A DNA stretch of 64,000 nt from assembly GCF_030704685.1 (NCBI RefSeq), contig NZ_JAUZDX010000005.1, forward strand, positions 1 to 64,000, read 5' to 3'. Both the position numbers and the translations under genes were made by a program. This DNA is from Acidovorax sp. A1169. Its GTDB lineage: Bacteria; Pseudomonadota; Gammaproteobacteria; Burkholderiales; Burkholderiaceae_C. Below, one piece after another: positions 1 through 7,185 of this stretch (position 1 is the stretch's first letter; every line of letters starts with the position of its first letter). The notes under the pieces were generated by a model. That model made no database searches. It saw only the letters and a program-made list of their open reading frames with translations, and was not told the origin of the DNA.

Positions 1-780
1 GAGCGCCAGGCGCGCAGGCCTGCGGATGGTGGATCGTGGAAGACGCATGGAAGACACCCCTGTTGGTTTTGGATTTGACGGCGACTGCACCCCAGGTGGG
101 CGTCACCAATCGATTTACGATCCTATTCAGTTTGTCCAGGGGGATTTGACCTGCCGTTTGCGCTGCTTTGACTTGGCGTTCCATCAGCCCGCAAGGGCCT
201 ATTCGTTGACGAACGAAAATCCGCGCATCAAGCCTTTGGATGCCGTGCCCACTACACAGAGGCGATTTTTCTGTAGGTATGTAGATGTTCTACCGATTTG
301 CTCATCTGATAGCCATGAGGCTGGGCATTCGCTAGCCAGTCGGACGTACGCGCATGCGCATGCAGAGTCCGGGGCCAATCAACCACTACAACATCGCCAA
401 TTCCAAAGACGGATTCACCTGCGCAAAATTTAAGCTGGTCTGGGAACCAGTCCTTACTGCAGTCTCGATCAGATATTGGTCTCACCCGTCGCGAGCAATA
501 CGCGGCCGAACACAAGAGGACTGTCGACTACCTGAGTGCAGCTTTGCCAGCCAATATCTCGCCGCAGGTCGCTGCCAGGAGCCTCTGCTGGAAGTCTTGG
601 CTGTTGCGAGTGAGTGTGGGAAAAACTCGATACCAACGTACGGATCTTCGCTGGCCAACCGATTTTTGGAAGAGTTGTTGATATGGGAAGTTCGACCATG
701 GGCCTGCTCAACAGAGCTCAAATTCAGCCACTGTTGTTGAGATGGCGACAACCGGTAGCTGCCGAGTCTTCTAGTGAAAC
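1..780. other. Gene-poor, lower-GC left edge
   Basis: No gene can be supported here. Base composition is visibly lower in G+C and the reading frames lack the GC3 bias that marks real genes in the rest of the window. Several frames are open by chance on both strands, the longest on the + strand ending near 433. A minus-strand frame starting with an ATG at 184 stays open to the window edge and could be the first 61 codons of a gene continuing to the left, but it has no clear ribosome binding site and I do not recognise it. The stretch may be the worn edge of an acquired segment, given the damaged tRNA genes beyond the HNH gene. Confidence 0.5.
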
Positions 781-801
781 GCCGTGGTCAATGACCACGG
801 C
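781..801 (-). terminator. Perfect hairpin downstream of the HNH gene
   Basis: Nine-base inverted arms (gccgtggtc / gaccacggc) flank a 3-nt loop. The hairpin sits 18 bases past the stop codon of the minus-strand HNH gene, where a terminator is expected. The tail on the minus strand starts gtttcac, so the U-tract is weak; it may work as an mRNA 3'-end stabiliser or a factor-assisted terminator. Confidence 0.5.
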
Positions 802-819
802 CCTTGCTTTCCAGCCTAC

Positions 820-1428
820 TCAATGGAGGCGGGAGCTCTTTGGAAGCCTCTTGGCCAGCCACTCGTGAACGTCCGCACGCACGTTGCGCCCGTCCAGCAG
901 GAAGGACTCGTAGCGGCTGGGCACGTAAGGCAGGTACAAGAGGCGCATGCCGGCCTCCTCGGGCAGGCGGTCGGCCTTGTAGCCGTTGCACCCGGCGCAG
1001 GCCGCCACGAGGTTGGTCCACGAGGTGGCACCACCGCGCGACTGCGGCACGATGTGCTCGCACTGCAGCAGCTCTTCGCCGAAGACGCCGCCGCAGTAGG
1101 CACAGGTGTGGCGGTCACGGCGCAGCAGACGGCGCTTGGTGAGCCCGGGCACCACGTCAAAGAGGTTGATCCGGGACACACCGCGCAGGGCGATGATGGG
1201 CGCGATCTCCAGCACCGACTGCCGGCCCGTCGCCGCGTTGTGCCCGCCACGCAATGTGGCCAGTACATCGAGGCCGGCATCCCAGGCGACGGCACCGCTG
1301 GCGTAGTGCACGGCGGCTTGTTCCAGCGGCATCCAGGACTGGGGCGTGCCGTGCAGGTCCAGCTGCAGCACGCGGGGCGTGGGTGCCGGGGGCTTTCGGT
1401 AAAGGGTTTCGGGTTCTTTGCGGGGCAT
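820..1428 (-). CDS. HNH endonuclease family protein
   Basis: A 202-aa protein with a C-terminal HNH (McrA-like) nuclease fold. Two zinc-knuckle CxxC pairs are visible at about residues 109-112 (CAYC) and 144-147 (CAGC). Between them lies the nuclease core with Glu124-His125, followed by Asn139 and Asn148. The first ~95 residues match stand-alone HNH proteins common in Comamonadaceae, whose cellular role is not established. I chose the ATG at 1428 because aaggac lies 5 bases upstream; an in-frame start further upstream at 1497 would add a low-complexity basic leader without a better site. It is the last gene before the hairpin at 781-801 and is codirectional with the small gene and tRNAs to its right. 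Confidence 0.85.
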   Translation of the reverse strand: MPRKEPETLYRKPPAPTPRVLQLDLHGTPQSWMPLEQAAVHYASGAVAWDAGLDVLATLRGGHNAATGRQSVLEIAPIIALRGVSRINLFDVVPGLTKRRLLRRDRHTCAYCGGVFGEELLQCEHIVPQSRGGATSWTNLVAACAGCNGYKADRLPEEAGMRLLYLPYVPSRYESFLLDGRNVRADVHEWLAKRLPKSSRLH

Positions 1429-1594
1429 GGGGCGTCCTTTCTTGCTTGGCAATGGAGGGCGTAGCCGCCCAGCCAAGCGCACGCCCCGTTTCAGCAACAG
1501 TCAGTCAATGGCAAATGCGGGCATCCATCCGCAATCGATGGACTCCCTGTTGGATGCGGTTAGGCAGGCAGCGGGCGCACGAACGCACACGCCG

Positions 1595-1783
1595 CTACCA
1601 CTCGCCGACCTCGCGCACGCGCTGGTCAAGGTCCATGTGCTCAAGCCGGCGGGCGGCAGGAGCAGCAACGCGCAAGGCCGCACGGGGCAGGCGAGCGCGC
1701 ACGGATGCCAGGCGGGCCAGCCAGCCGGCGAGGCCGGAACGGCGCCGCTGGGCGCCAAGAAAGAAGGATTGCTGGATGGCCAC
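1595..1783 (-). CDS. Small conserved-looking basic protein (62 aa)
   Basis: Sixty-two codons beginning with GTG. The start is supported by a near-perfect Shine-Dalgarno (ttaggag) six bases upstream, one of the best in the window. The protein is arginine/alanine-rich (run RRRSGLAGWLARLASVRARL) and ends in an acidic tail, DLDQRVREVGEW. No signal peptide, transmembrane segment or cysteine motif is visible. I do not recognise a family and give no function. It is codirectional with the HNH gene and lies between it and the broken tRNA-Gln gene. The alternative is a chance frame, but the ribosome binding site and GC3-rich codons argue against that. Confidence 0.55.
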   Translation of the reverse strand: MAIQQSFFLGAQRRRSGLAGWLARLASVRARLPRAALRVAAPAARRLEHMDLDQRVREVGEW

Positions 1784-1840
1784 AGTGGTCTCCTAAAGGG
1801 TGATTGGATAAATGGACGAGGTGGGTGGGTTGAGAAAATG

Positions 1841-2084
1841 GGGCAGACCGGGGAGGGATCGAACCTCCGAATGGCGGAATCAAAATCCGCTGCCCTGGAA
1901 CCTGTTCAAGGTCTTTTTGAAGCCGCGTTGGGGCAAGTACCTTGCCGGGCGGTCTGCGGCGTTGCGGCGCTTGCCGATAGCACCGGCTATCGGCTGCGCA
2001 CCGCGCCTTGCACCCCATCCCGGCAAGGTATTTGCGCGGCTTCAAAAAGACCTTGAACAGGTTCCGGCACTTGGCGACCGGTCA
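1841..2084 (-). pseudogene. tRNA-Gln(TTG) interrupted in the D-loop
   Basis: Read on the minus strand, the 5' part TGACCGG-TC-GCC-AAGTG (2084 to about 2067) and the 3' part GGC-A-GCGGA-TTTTGAT-TCCGC followed by the T-arm GGAGG-TTCGATC-CCTCC and CCGGTCT (about 1895 to 1845) are two halves of one tRNA. The anticodon is TTG, so the identity is Gln. Acceptor pairs 2-7 are intact between the halves. A 169-bp palindromic element separates them inside the D-loop. The 3' end reads G-CCC rather than G-CCA, and position 1 faces T instead of A, so the gene looks doubly damaged. Whether the RNA is still made and rescued by processing cannot be decided from sequence. Confidence 0.75.
1897..2065. repeat. 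169-bp palindromic insertion element
   Basis: Perfect 31-bp terminal inverted repeats, 1897-1927 and 2035-2065 (each bearing ggaacctgttcaaggtcttt in one orientation), bound a segment that is itself largely self-complementary. There is an 11-bp internal pair (accttgccggg and cccggcaaggt, read on the minus strand) and a central 9-bp hairpin at 1973-1981/1986-1994 (gccgatagc/gctatcggc). No protein is encoded. The whole element would fold into one long hairpin as RNA or single-stranded DNA. Size, inverted ends and position inside a tRNA gene suggest a MITE-like or REP-like mobile unit; no clear target duplication is seen. Confidence 0.75.
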
Positions 2085-2100
2085 ACAAAAAGGAAAAGAA

Positions 2101-2174
2101 GGAGCCGCAGACAGGAGTCGAACCTGCAATCCCTGGCCCACAGACCAGGCGCCCCAATCCGACAGGGCTGCTAC
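2101..2174 (-). pseudogene. Degenerate tRNA-like sequence (His-like)
   Basis: On the minus strand a cloverleaf can be drawn. The acceptor GTAGCAG/CTGCGGC has one A-G mismatch, there is a short CCC/GGG D-stem, the anticodon stem is CCTGG/CCAGG, and the T-arm is GCAGG-TTCGACT-CCTGT. The anticodon loop has eight bases (TCTGTGGG), so the anticodon is ambiguous (GTG, His, if U33 is kept). No 3' CCA is encoded and the usual TA at positions 8-9 is absent. It is best read as a decayed tRNA gene between the broken tRNA-Gln and the tRNA-Trp. Confidence 0.5.
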
Positions 2175-2202
2175 GGAACACCTGGCATTGCCAGGGAAAA
2201 GA

Positions 2203-2278
2203 TGGCGCGCGCGGAAGGAGTCGAACCCTCAACCGTTGGTTTTGGAGACCAGTGCTCTGCCAGTTGAGCTACACACGC
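2203..2278 (-). tRNA. tRNA-Trp (anticodon CCA)
   Basis: A full 76-nt cloverleaf on the minus strand. The acceptor GCGTGTG pairs with CGCGCGC (G-U pairs included), the D-stem is GCTC/GAGC, the anticodon loop is CTCCAAA, the T-arm is GAGGG-TTCGACT-CCTTC, and GCCA is encoded at the 3' end. The anticodon CCA reads UGG. Pair 27-43 is C-A and several stems use G-U, so this copy is somewhat eroded; whether it is the main tRNA-Trp of the genome cannot be told from here. Confidence 0.75.
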
Positions 2279-2653
2279 AAAAGGAAAATGAACAGGCACT
2301 CCTGCCGGATCGCATCTCCATTTCGGTTGTGTCTTCACGCGACCGCAGTTCCGATGAAACCGCGCATGCACGTCGCTGCACTGGGTGATCAATCCCAGCA
2401 CATCCCGCCGGGCCGCGCATGCGGCCGATTCCGGCGGTGAAAAGCAAAGGCACACCCGAAATGGAGAGAGGGTCGGGGTGCTGCACACGCCTGCCTCTCT
2501 GCTTTCGATGGGCAGGCCGGTCGTCGCTCTGGTGGAGCAGACCGCCTGCAGCGAACTGTTAAAGAACCTGGGTCCCCGGCGGGTCGATACCTGCGGGGGC
2601 AGCGGCTGGCGCTGCGGGAAAAGAAGGGGAATTGAGAAAAACGGCCGGCAATG
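2279..2653. other. Gene-free leader of the tRNA cluster with a boxA-like motif
   Basis: No convincing gene is present in these 375 bases. On the minus strand, 2568-2557 reads GGTTCTTTAACA, matching 10 of 12 bases of the boxA antitermination consensus (TGCTCTTTAACA) found in rRNA and some tRNA leaders. It lies about 280 bases upstream of the tRNA-Trp 5' end on the same strand. It could be a genuine leader of this stable-RNA transcript or a relic of an rRNA-operon spacer. Confidence 0.4.
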
Positions 2654-2685
2654 AAAAAGGCCCGGAACCACCTGGTTGCCGGGCC
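2654..2685 (-). terminator. Intrinsic terminator, minus strand
   Basis: The stem GGCCCGG/CCGGGCC (2659-2665 and 2679-2685) has an inner AACC/GGTT extension. On the minus strand it is followed directly by five T residues, a textbook Rho-independent terminator. It lies 38 bases beyond the end of the small minus-strand frame at 2723-2953 and would also shield the tRNA leader from read-through. Confidence 0.75.
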
Positions 2686-2722
2686 TCTTGATCAAGAGAT
2701 CGGGAGGGAGAGCGCCTGTGGG

Positions 2723-2953
2723 CTATTGCCCTGCGCTGCAACCTCCGCCCGGGGGGGGAGCGGTATCCTCGAAACCATTGCCCAGCCACTGCGGCTGGCT
2801 GCCATTGCCCTGCAAATACGAGGTGCGCTGCTGCGATGACAGTCGCTTTGCATGGGATGGCATGGACGACAACGTGCGCGAAATCAACGCCCCGCGCACG
2901 GCCACGGCACCCTGGAGGGAGCGGTGGAGGATGGCGGAGCGGCAGGCGTTCAC
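2723..2953 (-). CDS. Possible small protein of unknown function (76 aa)
   Basis: A GTG-started frame of 76 codons with mostly G or C third positions, ending 38 bases before a strong intrinsic terminator on the same strand. The translated product has a basic N-terminal half, then a Gly/Asn/Pro-rich tail (GNGSQPQWLGNGFED) and one Cys near each end. The upstream context gaaagaccacc is only a weak ribosome binding site. I do not recognise a family. The terminator is the main argument that something is transcribed here; it could equally belong to a small RNA. Confidence 0.35.
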   Translation of the reverse strand: MNACRSAILHRSLQGAVAVRGALISRTLSSMPSHAKRLSSQQRTSYLQGNGSQPQWLGNGFEDTAPPPGGGCSAGQ

Positions 2954-3035
2954 GGTGGTCTTTCGGCGGTAGGTCGTTTCGGTGGTGAATTCGAGAAGGA
3001 CAGGGAGTCCTGATGGAAATGGACTGTAAATAGTC

Positions 3036-3064
3036 TTTACTTACCCGTCAACACCTTGCACAAT
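3036..3064 (+). promoter_or_regulatory. Candidate sigma-70 promoter of the HTH gene
   Basis: TTTACT (3036-3041) and CACAAT (3059-3064) are spaced 17 bp apart, each matching 4 of 6 consensus bases. They lie in an unusually AT-rich stretch 30 bases before the GTG start at 3094. Inferred from pattern only. Confidence 0.35.
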
Positions 3065-3093
3065 CTTTTTTCTGCGTTTGTTGTTTTTCTTCT

Positions 3094-3516
3094 GTGACTC
3101 CGCCTCCCCTCACCGTCATCCGCCGCACCAACGTGCTGGCACTGCACCGCCTGTTTCTCGAAAAAGAGATCGCTGCCGGCAAGCCGGCCAAGGGGCTGGA
3201 CCAGGCCTTTGCGGCCTCGCTCGAAATCTCCCCGAGCATGTGGAGCCAGATCAAGAGTTCCCGCCCCGTCGGCGACACGCTGGCGCGCCAGATCGAGCGC
3301 CATGCGCGCGTGGACAGCGGCTGGCTGGACGCCGAGCACACCACGCAGCACCCCGACCCCGCCGAGGAGCGCTTCCTGGCGCTGGCCCGCGAGGCCTGGC
3401 GCCGCGCCAACGCCAAGGGCAAGCGCGACATGCGGCTGTGGCTTGCAGAGCGAGCCGCCCCCTTGCAACAAGCCGTTGCGGCCCCTGGCGGCGAGCCCGC
3501 GAAAGCGGAAAAATAG
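3094..3516 (+). CDS. Small helix-turn-helix domain protein
   Basis: A 140-aa cytosolic protein. Residues ~25-70 ([20 protein letters not shown], then [20 protein letters not shown]) resemble the helix-turn-helix of Cro/XRE-type proteins, with SMWSQIKSS as the likely recognition helix. The remainder is charged and includes a [16 protein letters not shown] stretch. It is probably a DNA-binding regulator, but its targets are unknown. The GTG start at 3094 is chosen because an AT-rich promoter-like region precedes it and the coding bias begins there. It stands alone, followed by a 166-bp gap before ttcA. Confidence 0.65.
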   Translation: MTPPPLTVIRRTNVLALHRLFLEKEIAAGKPAKGLDQAFAASLEISPSMWSQIKSSRPVGDTLARQIERHARVDSGWLDAEHTTQHPDPAEERFLALAREAWRRANAKGKRDMRLWLAERAAPLQQAVAAPGGEPAKAEK

Positions 3517-3682
3517 CGCTTTGAGCGGGGCTTCACCCCCACTGGAGAGCCCGCTCCAGCCCATGGGCGGGCGGTTTCGCCGACAATTGGGGCTTATTTC
3601 CGTCATTTTGGCCCCAGCGCGTGCGCACCCTGTCCGGGCGCCCGGCTGGCACCGCTTTCACCAGACCCCAGAGCCCCCTCCC

Positions 3683-4669
3683 ATGAGCGCAGTGATGAAC
3701 GAACCCCAACGGGCCGGCTGGACCGCCGAGCCCCCCGAAGTGGCAGACACCGGCGCCGATGCGGCCGCAGCCGCATCGGGCCCTGCGCGCCTGAAGATCG
3801 AACGCGAGGCCCACAAGCTCGAAAAGCGCCTGTGCCGCGAGGTCGGCAAGGCCATCGTCGACTTCAACATGATCGAAGAGGGCGACAAGGTCATGGTCTG
3901 CATGTCCGGCGGCAAGGACAGCTACGCCCTGCTGGACATCCTGCAAAAGCTCAAGGCGCGCGCGCCCATCCATTTCGACCTGGTGGCCGTGAACCTGGAC
4001 CAGAAGCAGCCCGGCTTTCCCGAGCACGTGCTGCCCGAGTACCTGGCGAGCACGGGCGTGCCCTTCCACATCGAGAACGAAGACACCTACAGCATCGTCA
4101 AGCGCCTGATCCCCGAGGGCAAGACCACCTGCAGCCTGTGCAGCCGCCTGCGCCGGGGCATCCTGTACCGCGTGGCCGACGAGCTCGGTTGCACCAAGAT
4201 TGCGCTGGGCCACCACCGCGACGACATCCTGCAGACGCTGCTGCTCAACATGTTCTTCGGCGGCAAGATGAAGAGCATGCCCCCGAAGCTGGTCAGCGAC
4301 GATGGCCGCCACGTGGTGATCCGCCCGCTGGCCTATGTGACCGAGAAGGACACCACGCGCTGGGCCGCGCAGCGCAATTTCCCCATCATCCCCTGCAACC
4401 TGTGCGGCAGCCAGGAGAACCTGCAGCGCAAGCAGGTGGGCGAGATGCTGCGCGAATGGGAAAAGAAGTTTCCCGGCCGCGTGGAAAACATGTTCAACGC
4501 GCTGCAGAACGTGGTGCCCTCCCACCTGCTGGACGGCAGCCAGTACGACTTCAAGAACGCGCGCGCCACCGGCGTGGCCAGCGAAGACGGCGACAAGGCC
4601 TTCGACAAGGAAGAGTTTTCGGCCCCCAGCCCGTCGTTACCAGGTGTGCAGGTGGTGCAGCTGTCGTGA
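3683..4669 (+). CDS. ttcA: tRNA 2-thiocytidine(32) synthetase TtcA
   Basis: TtcA thiolates cytidine 32 of certain tRNAs, using ATP and a [4Fe-4S] cluster. The 328-aa product carries the PP-loop ATP-pyrophosphatase motif SGGKDS at residues 75-80. It also has the two cysteine pairs typical of TtcA, C150-x2-C153 (CSLC) and C238-x2-C241 (CNLC), which hold the cluster. LGHHRDD, a conserved TtcA signature, follows the first pair. The start is the ATG at 3683, placed after a proline-rich untranslated stretch; the frame is open further upstream but loses family similarity. The last ~45 residues are a variable tail. It is followed after 56 bases by a lipoprotein gene and is probably transcribed from its own promoter in 3517-3682. 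Confidence 0.95.
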   Translation: MSAVMNEPQRAGWTAEPPEVADTGADAAAAASGPARLKIEREAHKLEKRLCREVGKAIVDFNMIEEGDKVMVCMSGGKDSYALLDILQKLKARAPIHFDLVAVNLDQKQPGFPEHVLPEYLASTGVPFHIENEDTYSIVKRLIPEGKTTCSLCSRLRRGILYRVADELGCTKIALGHHRDDILQTLLLNMFFGGKMKSMPPKLVSDDGRHVVIRPLAYVTEKDTTRWAAQRNFPIIPCNLCGSQENLQRKQVGEMLREWEKKFPGRVENMFNALQNVVPSHLLDGSQYDFKNARATGVASEDGDKAFDKEEFSAPSPSLPGVQVVQLS

Positions 4670-4725
4670 ACCTCGGCGGCAGGAGCACACTCCAAGGTGG
4701 ATTGACCCCATCCCTGGAGACAACC

Positions 4726-5343
4726 ATGACCCGTCGCTGGATTCCCGCCCTGCTGCTGTGCGCAGCAGTGGCCACCCTGGCCGGCTGCAGCACCACCCGC
4801 GTGGTGGAAGGCCAGGTGCAGAGCTTCTCCACCCTGGCCGCCGTGCCCAGCCCGGCCACCTACCGCATTGACCGCCTGCCCTCGCAGCAGACGCCGGCTT
4901 TCGACGCCATTGCCGCGCTGGCCGAGCGGTCGCTGGCCCGCGCCGGCCTGCAGCGCGACGACGCCGCGCCCCAACTGCTGGTGCAGATCGGCGTGCAGGC
5001 GAGCACCGTGCCGCGCTATGACCCTTACTACGGCGCCTATTACGGCCCCCACGGCTTCTACGGCCCCTATCACTGGGGCGGCTGGTATGGCCGCCGCGGC
5101 TGGGGCATGGGTGGCCTGTGGCGCATGGGTGAGCCCACCCCGCTACACCGCCGCGCGGTCAGCGTGGTGATGCGCGACGCGGCCACGCAGGCCAGCGTCT
5201 ACGAAACCTCGGCCGTGCACGAGGACGTGTGGGTGGCCGACCCCGCCGTGTTCGGCATCCTGTTCGATGCGGCACTTACCGGCTTCCCCCAACCGCCCGC
5301 CGGCCCACGCCAGGTGCGCATCCCCTTCGCGCCCCCACCCTGA
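4726..5343 (+). CDS. DUF4136-type lipoprotein
   Basis: A 205-aa lipoprotein precursor. The N-terminus MTRRWIPALLLCAAVATLAG is a signal peptide ending at lipobox Cys21 (LAGC). The mature part has the DUF4136 layout: a short strand after the linker (TYRID), a helix of Ala/Leu, the LVQIGVQAS strand and a Tyr/Gly-rich loop (YYGAYYGPHGFYGPYHWGGW), then a C-terminal beta/alpha portion. Such proteins are attached to the inner leaflet of the outer membrane or face the periplasm; their function is unknown. A ggaga ribosome binding site precedes the ATG. The next gene starts 10 bases after its stop, so the two may be cotranscribed. Confidence 0.85.
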   Translation: MTRRWIPALLLCAAVATLAGCSTTRVVEGQVQSFSTLAAVPSPATYRIDRLPSQQTPAFDAIAALAERSLARAGLQRDDAAPQLLVQIGVQASTVPRYDPYYGAYYGPHGFYGPYHWGGWYGRRGWGMGGLWRMGEPTPLHRRAVSVVMRDAATQASVYETSAVHEDVWVADPAVFGILFDAALTGFPQPPAGPRQVRIPFAPPP

Positions 5344-5353
5344 TCCCACCTGA

Positions 5354-5992
5354 ATGCAAGCCACCCGAATCATTGCCGTACGCCATGGCGAAACCGCCTG
5401 GAACGTAGACACCCGCATCCAGGGCCACCTGGACATTCCCCTGAACGAGACCGGCCAGTGGCAGGCGCAGCAGTTGGCGCAGGCGCTGGCCAGCGAGCCC
5501 ATCGACGCCATCTACGCCAGCGACCTGCAACGCGCCTATGCCACGGCCCAGGCCGTGGCCGATGCCACGGGCGCCCCCATCACGCCCGAAACCGGCCTGC
5601 GCGAGCGCAGCTTCGGCCATTTCCAGGGCCGCACCTTCGCCGAGATCGAGGCCGAGATGCCCGAGGACGCGCGGCGCTGGCGCAAGCGCGACCCCGAGTA
5701 CGTGCCCGAGGGCGGCGAATCGCTGGTCATGCTGCGTGAGCGCATCGAACGCACGGTGTTCGCGCTGGCCGAAAAGCACCCCGGCGAGCAGGTGCTGATG
5801 GTGGCCCACGGCGGCGTGCTCGACGTGCTGTACCGCATGGCCACGCGCCAGGAGATCCAGGCGCCGCGCACCTGGCAGCTGTCCAACGCGGCCATCAACC
5901 GCCTGCTGTGGACACCCGACGGCCTCACGCTGGTCGGCTGGGCCGATACCCAACACCTGGACAACGCGGCCCGCGATGAAACCCTTACCTGA
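5354..5992 (+). CDS. Histidine phosphatase (phosphoglycerate-mutase-like)
   Basis: A 212-aa member of the histidine phosphatase superfamily (GpmB/CobC-like). The phosphohistidine motif RHGETAWN is at residues 10-17. The second catalytic His lies in MVAHGGVLD near residue 156, and the conserved Glu lies in the GLRERSFG segment. The substrate cannot be read from sequence: cofactor-independent mutase-like broad phosphatases and CobC-type enzymes share this pattern. It overlaps the next gene by 17 bases and follows the lipoprotein gene closely, so a small operon is likely. Confidence 0.88.
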   Translation: MQATRIIAVRHGETAWNVDTRIQGHLDIPLNETGQWQAQQLAQALASEPIDAIYASDLQRAYATAQAVADATGAPITPETGLRERSFGHFQGRTFAEIEAEMPEDARRWRKRDPEYVPEGGESLVMLRERIERTVFALAEKHPGEQVLMVAHGGVLDVLYRMATRQEIQAPRTWQLSNAAINRLLWTPDGLTLVGWADTQHLDNAARDETLT

Positions 5993-7148
5993 AGCCCTGC
6001 GCGCCAGCATCGGCGCGCGGGTGGACCTGATCGACACGCCCGCGCTGGTGGTGGACCTCGATGCCATGGAACGCAACATCCAGCGCATGGCCGAATTCGC
6101 CCGCAAGCACCGGGTGCGCTGGCGCCCCCATGCCAAGCTGCACAAGAGCGCCGAGCTGGCCCTCCTGATGCAGCAGGCCGGCGCCCAGGGCGTGTGCGTG
6201 CAGAAGGTGGCCGAGGCCGAGGCCCTGGCCGCCGGCGGCGTGACCGACATCTACATCAGCAACCAGGTCGTGGCCGGCCCCAAGCTGCTGCGCGTGGCGC
6301 GGCTGGCGGCCCAGTTGGCCGCGCGCGGCGGGCGCCTGGCGCTGGCGGTGGACCACCCCGAAGGCATCGAACGCCTGGCCGAGGCCATGGCGCTGGCCGG
6401 CAGCGATGCCGGCATCGACGTGTTCGTCGAGATCGACGTGGGCCAGGGCCGCTGCGGCGTGCCCCCGGGCGAGGACGCGGTGCCGCTGGCCCAGGCCATC
6501 GTGCGCCACGCCCAGCGCCTGCGCTTTGCCGGGCTGCAGGCCTACCACGGCCGCGCCCAGCACCTGACGGGCACGGCCGAGCGGCGCGAGACCATTGCCG
6601 GCGTGGTGCGCGCGGCGGCCTACACCCGCCATTGCATCGAGGCCGCAGGCATTCCGGTGCCACTGATCACCGGATCGGGCACCGGCACCCTGGTGCACGA
6701 AGCGGCCAGCGGCGTCTACGGCGAGCTGCAGGCCGGCTCTTTTCTGTTCATGGATGCCGACTACGCGCGCAACGAGCGCGAGCCGGCGCAACCCACGTTC
6801 GAGCACTCCCTGTTCATCAAGACGCAGGTGATCTCCGTGCGCGATACCCATGCGGTGTGCGATGCCGGCCACAAGAGCCATGCCATCGACTCGGGCTTGC
6901 CCCTGGTGGCCATGCTGCCGCCCGAGCGCGCGCTGCGTTACGGCAATGGCGGCGATGAGCACGGCCTGCTGTACACCGAGAGCCCCAAGGCCCGGCTGCC
7001 GGCCCTGGGCCGCATGCTGTGGCTGATTCCCGGGCACTGCGACCCCACGGTGAACCTGCACGACCACCTGATCGGCGTGCGCGGCGGGCTGGCTCTGGGC
7101 ACGGTGGAGCGCATCATCAGGGTTGATGCCAGAGGCGCGCTGACCTGA
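5976..7148 (+). CDS. D-threonine aldolase-like PLP enzyme
   Basis: A 390-aa fold-type III PLP enzyme of the D-threonine aldolase / 3-hydroxyaspartate aldolase (DSD1-like) family. These cleave D-3-hydroxyamino acids to glycine or a related product plus an aldehyde, using PLP and a divalent metal. Visible features are DTPALVVDLDAMERN at the N-terminus, the PLP lysine in RPHAK (Lys54), and the phosphate-binding region SGSGTGT. The C-terminal metal-site stretch IPGHCDPTVNLHDHLIG is also present. Length is normal for the family. The start overlaps the upstream phosphatase gene by 17 bases, indicating coupled translation. Substrate preference (D-Thr, D-Ser or hydroxyaspartate) is not decidable. Confidence 0.85.
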   Translation: MKPLPEALRASIGARVDLIDTPALVVDLDAMERNIQRMAEFARKHRVRWRPHAKLHKSAELALLMQQAGAQGVCVQKVAEAEALAAGGVTDIYISNQVVAGPKLLRVARLAAQLAARGGRLALAVDHPEGIERLAEAMALAGSDAGIDVFVEIDVGQGRCGVPPGEDAVPLAQAIVRHAQRLRFAGLQAYHGRAQHLTGTAERRETIAGVVRAAAYTRHCIEAAGIPVPLITGSGTGTLVHEAASGVYGELQAGSFLFMDADYARNEREPAQPTFEHSLFIKTQVISVRDTHAVCDAGHKSHAIDSGLPLVAMLPPERALRYGNGGDEHGLLYTESPKARLPALGRMLWLIPGHCDPTVNLHDHLIGVRGGLALGTVERIIRVDARGALT

Positions 7149-7185
7149 TTGGGGCAAGAATCGGCGAAACACTGCATTCGCCCCA

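Noticed and set aside
26..433. 135-codon plus-strand frame at the left edge
   Set aside because: No GC3 bias, no ribosome binding site, no recognisable motif; treated as chance opening in a low-GC stretch.
2279..2653. An rRNA operon near the tRNA cluster
   Set aside because: Only a boxA-like motif is present; no 16S, 23S or 5S sequence is recognisable.
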